The position numbers and the translations under genes were made by a program. Below are positions 57,905 to 64,000 of a DNA stretch of 64,000 nucleotides, in pieces. The stretch lies in NCBI GenBank assembly GCA_030435675.1, contig CM059621.1, positions 16,058,001 through 16,122,000 on the forward strand, written 5' to 3'. Numbering within the stretch: position 1 is the stretch's first letter; each line of letters opens with the position of its first letter. The DNA is from Steinernema hermaphroditum. Lineage: Eukaryota > Nematoda > Chromadorea > Rhabditida > Steinernematidae. Under the pieces are notes generated by a model. That model made no database searches. It saw only the letters and a program-made list of their open reading frames with translations, and was not told the DNA's origin.

Positions 57905-57992
57905 GCAGCGGGATCAGCTGACCGCCTTAGCGCGGACACTGACGACTAAATGATGTGCTGCGACTCCAAGGAGTAAACCAAACTATCTGGAG

Positions 57993-58770
<778 letters not shown>

Positions 58771-58796
58771 TTATTACATTAGCACTACAATTGGCC

Positions 58797-59596
58797 TCAC
58801 ACCACTTCAGAAGAACGATAAGGCGGAGGCGGCTGATTTGCGGAACGTTTGAGCATCTGAAACACTCTCAGCAATCAAAATCACTGCGTTTACTGCCACC
58901 CATACCGTGAGAAATGCCTTTCTCGAAAGATAGTTTGTCAGCTCCTCGGTGTTGTTCCATTTGCAGCGAAGGTATCCGTAGAGATTTTGTCCATTCATGG
59001 ATAATCCGATAATGGCAACAACCATCCATTCCCATTTGAACGTGAAGAAGGCGATAAGAACAAGCATCAACCAGAGTGTTGGACCAACAATGAGAGCAAA
59101 CCAGAATATCCGCCTCTCGCTGGCATCGTATCTGTTGACATCCTACAAAAACACCAGCAATCAGCAACAAAATCACAAACAGATTGGTGGACCTTGCTAC
59201 ATTCGAACTTCCATTTCACTTGCCCTTTGGCATCAACAAAATTCCACCATCGTAATCCTACGAGTAGTCTCCCAGTTATGTTCTTCACAAACCAAAAATC
59301 CGCCGACAGCAGGAAAAGCTGAATGATCTTATGAGAACGACGCAATAGCATGGATGTGATACTTACAATTATAAGGAATTGAATGATAAATGAATTCAAA
59401 AAGATATTCGCAAATACATGCGAAAGAATTGCCGCCGATCGAAATCCTATATGTGTGAGCACAATTCCCGGATTCCTTAATAATGGCATAGATGTTGAAA
59501 CCTTACACGATGATTATGTTCCCACTTCAGGGATTTAAACTGACTGAAAGCTGACTCCTTGCCGAAGATTGGATCACTATCAAATCCAGAGGCCAT
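58797..59596 (-). CDS. TVP23 (FAM18)-like Golgi membrane protein
   Basis: Exons 59,475-59,367, 59,318-59,193, 59,142-58,906 and 58,856-58,797 join in frame. The diagnostic TVP23 block is clear: [26 protein letters not shown], later RRIFWF, TLW, and NGQNLYGYLRCKW. Predicted membrane helices lie at IILSHVFANIF-like, [19 protein letters not shown] and WMVVAIIGLS. TVP23 proteins sit in late Golgi/TGN membranes and take part in vesicle trafficking to and from endosomes. A candidate first exon (59,596-59,507, MASGFDSDPIFGKE...) follows a TTTTCAG acceptor, but its join to exon 2 would need a 31-bp intron and does not keep phase. The alternative start is the ATG at 59,489 (MPLLRNPG). The gene ends MLKRSANQPPPPYRSSEVV. 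Confidence 0.82.
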
Positions 59597-60150
59597 TGAA
59601 CGAGTCTGAAAACGCAGTTACATCAGATCAAGTTCGATCGATTCGACACGAGCAAGTAGCACCGTTTTAGCGGTTGTACGAGCAAGTATCGTAGCACCTG
59701 AAAGGCTACCCAGTACCTACACAAAAGCCTGCAGCAGATACAACAACAGCTTTTGCGCAGCACGACAAATTTAGCTAATGGGTGAAAATGGCGGTCTTCA
59801 CAGGAACCGTTAAAATAGTATTACAACACTTACAACACTTCACATCGAAATGGTTAAGCTCGAATAAAAAAACACACATGAAACTGTTCGACCCGAGCGA
59901 AACTGTGATTTCGACCACTCCGACCCGACGAGATACTCAAATGCCACACCATACAAAACTGGCAACCATGGGGCACCGACGGGACGACTGCAAGTGAGAC
60001 AGTCTAAGCAATCTGAGACACGGAGATACGATCACTTCGCGATCCGAATAGAAACATTGCACAGCAAACAACAATGCAAAGAAACCACACGAGTCTCTAT
60101 TGTTCATACAACCCTGAAAACCCATCGTTGATAGACGGGAAGTTTTATGT
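59597..60150. other. Intergenic between TVP23-like and H4 genes
   Basis: Moderately AT-rich, with no recognised gene or repeat. Confidence 0.35.
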
Positions 60151-60160
60151 GAGAAGTTGT

Positions 60161-60176
60161 GGCCCTAAAGAGGGCC
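60161..60176 (-). terminator. Histone 3' stem-loop (H4)
   Basis: The minus strand reads GGCCCTCTTTAGGGCC followed by ACAA, 35 bases after the H4 stop. A 6-bp stem with a 4-base loop and the flanking ACAA match the metazoan replication-dependent histone processing signal bound by SLBP. Confidence 0.93.
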
Positions 60177-60211
60177 GTTGGGTTTTGGGGGTGTTGCAAG
60201 AGGCGAGCGGA

Positions 60212-61042
<831 letters not shown>

Positions 61043-61494
61043 ATGGCCCGTGCCAAGAAAACTGTGGAACCGAAGGCCGAGAGAGGAGCTGACACGAAGT
61101 CTGCGAAGAAGTCGGAGAAGAAAGCCGACGGCAAGAAGCGCAAGACGAAGCACAGCACTGTCAAGTCCCACGGCATTTACATCCACCGCGTTCTCAAGCA
61201 GGTGAGCATTGGCTATTTCCACTACGATCTAATTAATGGTCTGTTTAGGTACACCCGGACCTGCGCATCTCGAACACGGCTATGAGCATCATCGGCTCCC
61301 TCGTCGACGACATGTTCGAACGCTTCGCCCATGAAGCCTCCGTCCTGGCCAAGTACGCTCATCGTCAGACCATCGCCAGCCGTGAAGTCCAATCAGCCGC
61401 CCGCCTTGTCCTCCCCGGTGAACTTTCCAAGCACGCCGTTTCCGAAGGCCAGAAGGCAATGGTTCGCTTCGCCGGAAAGTCTCCCGCCGAATAA
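61043..61494 (+). CDS. Divergent histone H2B variant with intron
   Basis: Two exons (61,043-61,201 and 61,249-61,494) give 134 residues. The start is basic and Lys-rich ([15 protein letters not shown]...). The fold begins at [19 protein letters not shown]. Ordinary H2B has HPDTGIS, NSFVNDIFERIA and a KR-S-T-I-TSRE block; here these read [19 protein letters not shown] and [16 protein letters not shown]. The C-terminus is [10 protein letters not shown] instead of the usual TKYTSSK, so the lysine that is normally ubiquitinated is missing. The 47-bp intron is unusual for a gene that also has a histone 3' stem-loop. A germline or sperm H2B variant is likely from divergence and neighbours, but this is inference. 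Confidence 0.9.
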
Positions 61495-61523
61495 GCGACG
61501 CACTCAACGCCCCCAATCCCAAC

Positions 61524-61539
61524 GGCCCTCTTTAGGGCC
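61524..61539 (+). terminator. Histone 3' stem-loop (H2B)
   Basis: GGCCCTCTTTAGGGCC followed by ACAA, 29 bases after the H2B stop, identical to the H4 element. Confidence 0.93.
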
Positions 61540-61779
61540 ACAATCATTACGTAAAACTTCCCATCTCTTCTGGTGGGCTTTCAGGGCACAGTAGAAGATA
61601 TAGGCTCATGGTTCGTGTTGTTGTAAAGTGGTTTGTTATTCAGTGCGTGGAGGTATGTGTTGTTCGTGAAGTGAGGCAGTTAATGGACAATGGTCGTATC
61701 CAAGATGCTCGCGACGACAAACAGCGCCGTCTCTACACAGAAGGAAGCTGTGGAAGCAGATGGAATTCCCGAGCCTCTT

Positions 61780-61849
61780 GTCTAGATCAAACCTGTCTAG
61801 ACAGAGTAGCGAGACAAATAGACACTGTCTGAATTTCGGTCTATAAAAA
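61780..61849 (+). promoter_or_regulatory. Promoter of the protamine-like gene
   Basis: TATAAAAA at 61,842-61,849 lies 43 bases before the ATG at 61,893. Upstream are clustered GTCTAGA/TGTCTAGACAG (palindromic) and AGACA elements (61,780-61,830), like those in other clusters of this window. Confidence 0.6.
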
Positions 61850-61892
61850 GAGGATGCAGAGTTTGATGTCATTTGAATTGACTTCAACTGAG

Positions 61893-62291
61893 ATGGCCGG
61901 TCGTAGCTCCCGCTCTGTGCGTTTGAGAAGTCGACGAAGTGCGTCGCGGTCTAGGTCCAGCTCCCGAAGCTCCTCTCGATCAAGCTCCCGGCACTCCACA
62001 CGTAAAGTCGCCACTCCCAAGACTCGCCGTTCCGTTTCCAGTCGCCGCAACGTCTCGCGGTCCCGGTCAGTCTCTGGCAGCCGCCGTGTCGCGTCGAAGA
62101 CCCGCTCTATGCGATCCAAGAGCGCCAGCCGTTCATCCCGACCGAAGAGCGCTACGTCGAAGAAGTCTCTTCGCCGAACTTCGAAGAAGGGCAGCTCCCG
62201 TGCTCAGAGGAAGAACGTATCGGCGAAGAAGAGCCGATCCGCACGCAGCATTCCCCGCGATAACCGTGGCAGGTTCGTCAAGCGCCGCTAA
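61893..62291 (+). CDS. Arg/Ser-rich protamine-like sperm chromosomal protein (SNBP type)
   Basis: Intronless, 132 residues from MAGRSSRSVRLRSRRS to DNRGRFVKRR. About half the residues are Arg, Ser or Lys, in SRSRS, RRSVSSRR and KKSLRR runs with no RNA-recognition motif. This composition is typical of sperm nuclear basic proteins that replace or supplement histones in sperm chromatin; nematodes have such genes. The TATA box places transcription start near 61,870, so the ATG at 61,893 is preferred over Met codons at 61,854 and 61,866. An SR-protein fragment is the alternative, but no RRM is near. It lies next to the variant H2B gene on the same strand. Confidence 0.75.
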   Translation: MAGRSSRSVRLRSRRSASRSRSSSRSSSRSSSRHSTRKVATPKTRRSVSSRRNVSRSRSVSGSRRVASKTRSMRSKSASRSSRPKSATSKKSLRRTSKKGSSRAQRKNVSAKKSRSARSIPRDNRGRFVKRR

Positions 62292-62504
62292 CACCGCATC
62301 GTCGTTCCAGAAGGAATAAAACAATCGATTGTCGATTATTGTGTTCCAATAAATGTAGTACCTACTCCTTCTGTCTATATCGTCCAGCAGTCGGAGACGA
62401 CAAACTCACAAATCACATAAAAGTACATGTTAAATTGTCTACAAACATACTATCACAACATATAATAAACTCTATTTTACAAACAAGAGAATGTCGAAGT
62501 GAAT

Positions 62505-63814
62505 TCAAAGAGAGGGCGAGCCGGCGTTGACAAACTCATCCCAAGCGGTCTTCAGCGCTCCTGCGATTTCCTTCGCGAGCTCGTAGTTCTCGTTACCGAC
62601 CTGCTTGTCCGGATGCACGACCAACAGCGCCTTATGGAAGTGTTTCTTCACCTATAATTCGACGTGTTGAGAGAGAAAGGCGGGATACAGTACCTGTCCG
62701 GCAGAAAGGATGTCCGACATGTTGGGCTGGTTCCACTTGTCGGCGCCCTCCCACAAGATGTCGTTCAGAGAACAGAGCAAGGCACGGATGTTCTTCTCCT
62801 TGCCGGCCTTCCAATCGCGGATTGCGATGGACACAGGATCCATCTGCTTGCTCTCCTCCTCCTTCCGCATGTCGGCCAGCGACCGATTGCTGTTCTTCGC
62901 CGACGACGAGAATCCCTGCGCGGAGAGGAGATCGTCGAAGGCGTTTGCGGTGACTTTTGGCTTCACACCGGTGGACGTGGAGTTCATCGTGTCGAAGTTA
63001 CTCCGGCTGTAGTTCGGTCGAGTTGTTGGCGTTGCGCGTCCACTGTTACCGGCTGATGAGGAGATGTCTGCAATACGTTTGGGTTAGTGTCTGGTCTTGT
63101 AGTCGTTTTGTCATTTTGAGACTAGACAAGGCAATTTCAAGATCATACCGTTCAGACGGGTCGAACTTCCGGTTGCAGAGTTTGAGTTCGAAGCCAAGAA
63201 ATCGGCGAAAGGATCAAACGCCGACGCTTTCGGAGCTTCAAATGACGGCGCTGACACATTCCTGGACATGCCGTGGTGTGTACCGAACCCGAGAAGATCG
63301 TCCGCCGCCGAAGTGGTCGCTGGATGTGCTGCAGGCGCTGCGTCGAAGTGAGCGAAGGGATCGAAGGCGGCGGGCTGCGACGGCGCCGGAACTGTGTTTG
63401 TCGTCGGTGAACTAAAATCCAAGAGATCGTCGACCTGGTTCCTTGAAGGTTTCGACGGCGTCGGTTTTGCCTTTTTCTCATAGTCGAACTTGTACTGGTC
63501 GGCATCATCGTCCTCTTCTTCATTGGTGATACGGATTCCCGCGAGACGTTCATGGTACTCAGCGTCACCGCCATTCCTCATCGGCGCTACGAGTGGCGCT
63601 TCGTCCCAGAGATTCGGTTTGGGTGCCGCTCGTGGAGGGGAAGGAGGAGGTGGCCGTTGGGGCTGCGCGTGCGGCTGATGATTCCAGTCAAGTTCCGCGA
63701 AGAAGTTATCTTGCGGGGGCTGTTCTTGCTGAAGCGGTTCGGACGATGACAACGGTTGCCGTGCACCGCTGACTGTCGTGAAATCGGGATCGCCAAGCTG
63801 TCGAGATATGTACT
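62505..63814 (-). CDS. Auxilin/GAK-type J-domain protein, 3' part
   Basis: Three exons in frame: 63,814-63,149, 63,067-62,694 and 62,651-62,505 (stop). The left part is Pro/acidic with AP-2-binding DPF motifs (FDPFAHFD, FDPFADF) and clathrin-box-like DDLLDFS and DDLLGFG. Then comes NAFDDLLSAQGFSS, a hallmark of auxilins, and DWKAGKEKNIRALLCSLNDI. The J domain starts with HKALLVVHPDKQ (HPD motif). Auxilin/GAK recruits Hsc70 to uncoat clathrin vesicles. The 5' part, where GAK has its kinase and PTEN-like domains, lies beyond the right edge, so the start is missing. The acceptor at 63,815 is TTTTTCAG. Confidence 0.92.
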
Positions 63815-64000
63815 CTGAAAAAGAAGATGAAAGTAGCATATGTATTGTAGCAAAAGCGCAGTTACTTCTGAACAATAAAAAAACAGAAAGCGGATTTTGT
63901 TCATTCCTGTGGATCTCATAAATGCTTTTCAACACTTTCACACACAATCAATCAAAAGCCCATCACATAGAGTTCAAATACATGTGCGAGTGCGGTCGGA
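63815..64000. other. Intron/5' flank of auxilin gene to window edge
   Basis: Two good acceptors (TTTTTCAG at 63,815 and TTATTGTTCAG at about 63,868) follow each other. An upstream exon may end at 63,866 (GTAACT donor), but its other end is not visible. No other feature. Confidence 0.35.

Noticed and set aside
61854..61892. Earlier start codons for the protamine-like gene
   Set aside because: With the TATA box at 61,842 the mRNA should begin near 61,870, downstream of the Met codons at 61,854 and 61,866.

Overview
The window looks like a nematode chromosome. Evidence seen directly: a two-exon cuticle-type collagen, short (about 40-60 bp) GT-AG introns ending in TTTTCAG, TTTCAG, TTCCAG or TTTTAG, candidate trans-splice acceptors just upstream of start codons, an Arg/Ser-rich sperm-type chromosomal protein, and histone genes with a GGCCCTCTTTAGGGCC 3' stem-loop. 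The species is not identified. All gene models are hand-spliced from reading frames, splice signals and paralogue comparison.

Layout. Positions 1-31,995 hold no gene I can support. This stretch is built from tRNA-derived short repeats, foldback elements, mariner-like MITEs, a LINE 3' fragment and GC-richer non-coding islands. From 32 kb the window is gene-dense: a class A neuropeptide-type GPCR (31,996-33,839 +); a LETMD1-like mitochondrial protein (34,227-35,563 -); a tail-to-tail pair of type I membrane-protein paralogues (36,069-37,408 + and 38,072-42,655 -) with a decayed third first exon between them; a 596-residue orphan (43,563-45,630 +); a small basic protein (46,535-47,444 +); a prolyl oligopeptidase-family gene (47,590-52,036 -); a cuticle collagen (53,178-54,365 +); two tandem PP1-type phosphatase genes (54,538-55,891 - and 56,103-57,904 -, the second with an in-frame stop); a TVP23-like Golgi protein with a tandemly duplicated broken 3' half (57,993-59,596 -); histone H4 (-) head-to-head with an intron-containing divergent H2B (+); a protamine-like protein (+); and the 3' part of an auxilin/GAK-type J protein (62,505-63,814 -, running off the right edge).

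Most unusual locus: the two membrane-protein paralogues share exon structure, ectodomain cysteines and an exactly spaced core promoter (a 19-bp inverted repeat, then 9 bp, then CATAAATA, then 57 bp to the ATG). They differ completely in the cytoplasmic tail. One has about 124 residues; the other has about 1,190, mostly a KK(D/E)E-x pentapeptide array encoded by a roughly 3-kb purine-strand minisatellite with long internal duplications. I do not recognise the family.

Possible common theme on the right: nematodes have sperm-specific PP1 phosphatases and sperm-specific basic chromosomal proteins, so the PP1 pair, variant H2B and protamine-like gene may be a germline-biased neighbourhood. This is inference only.
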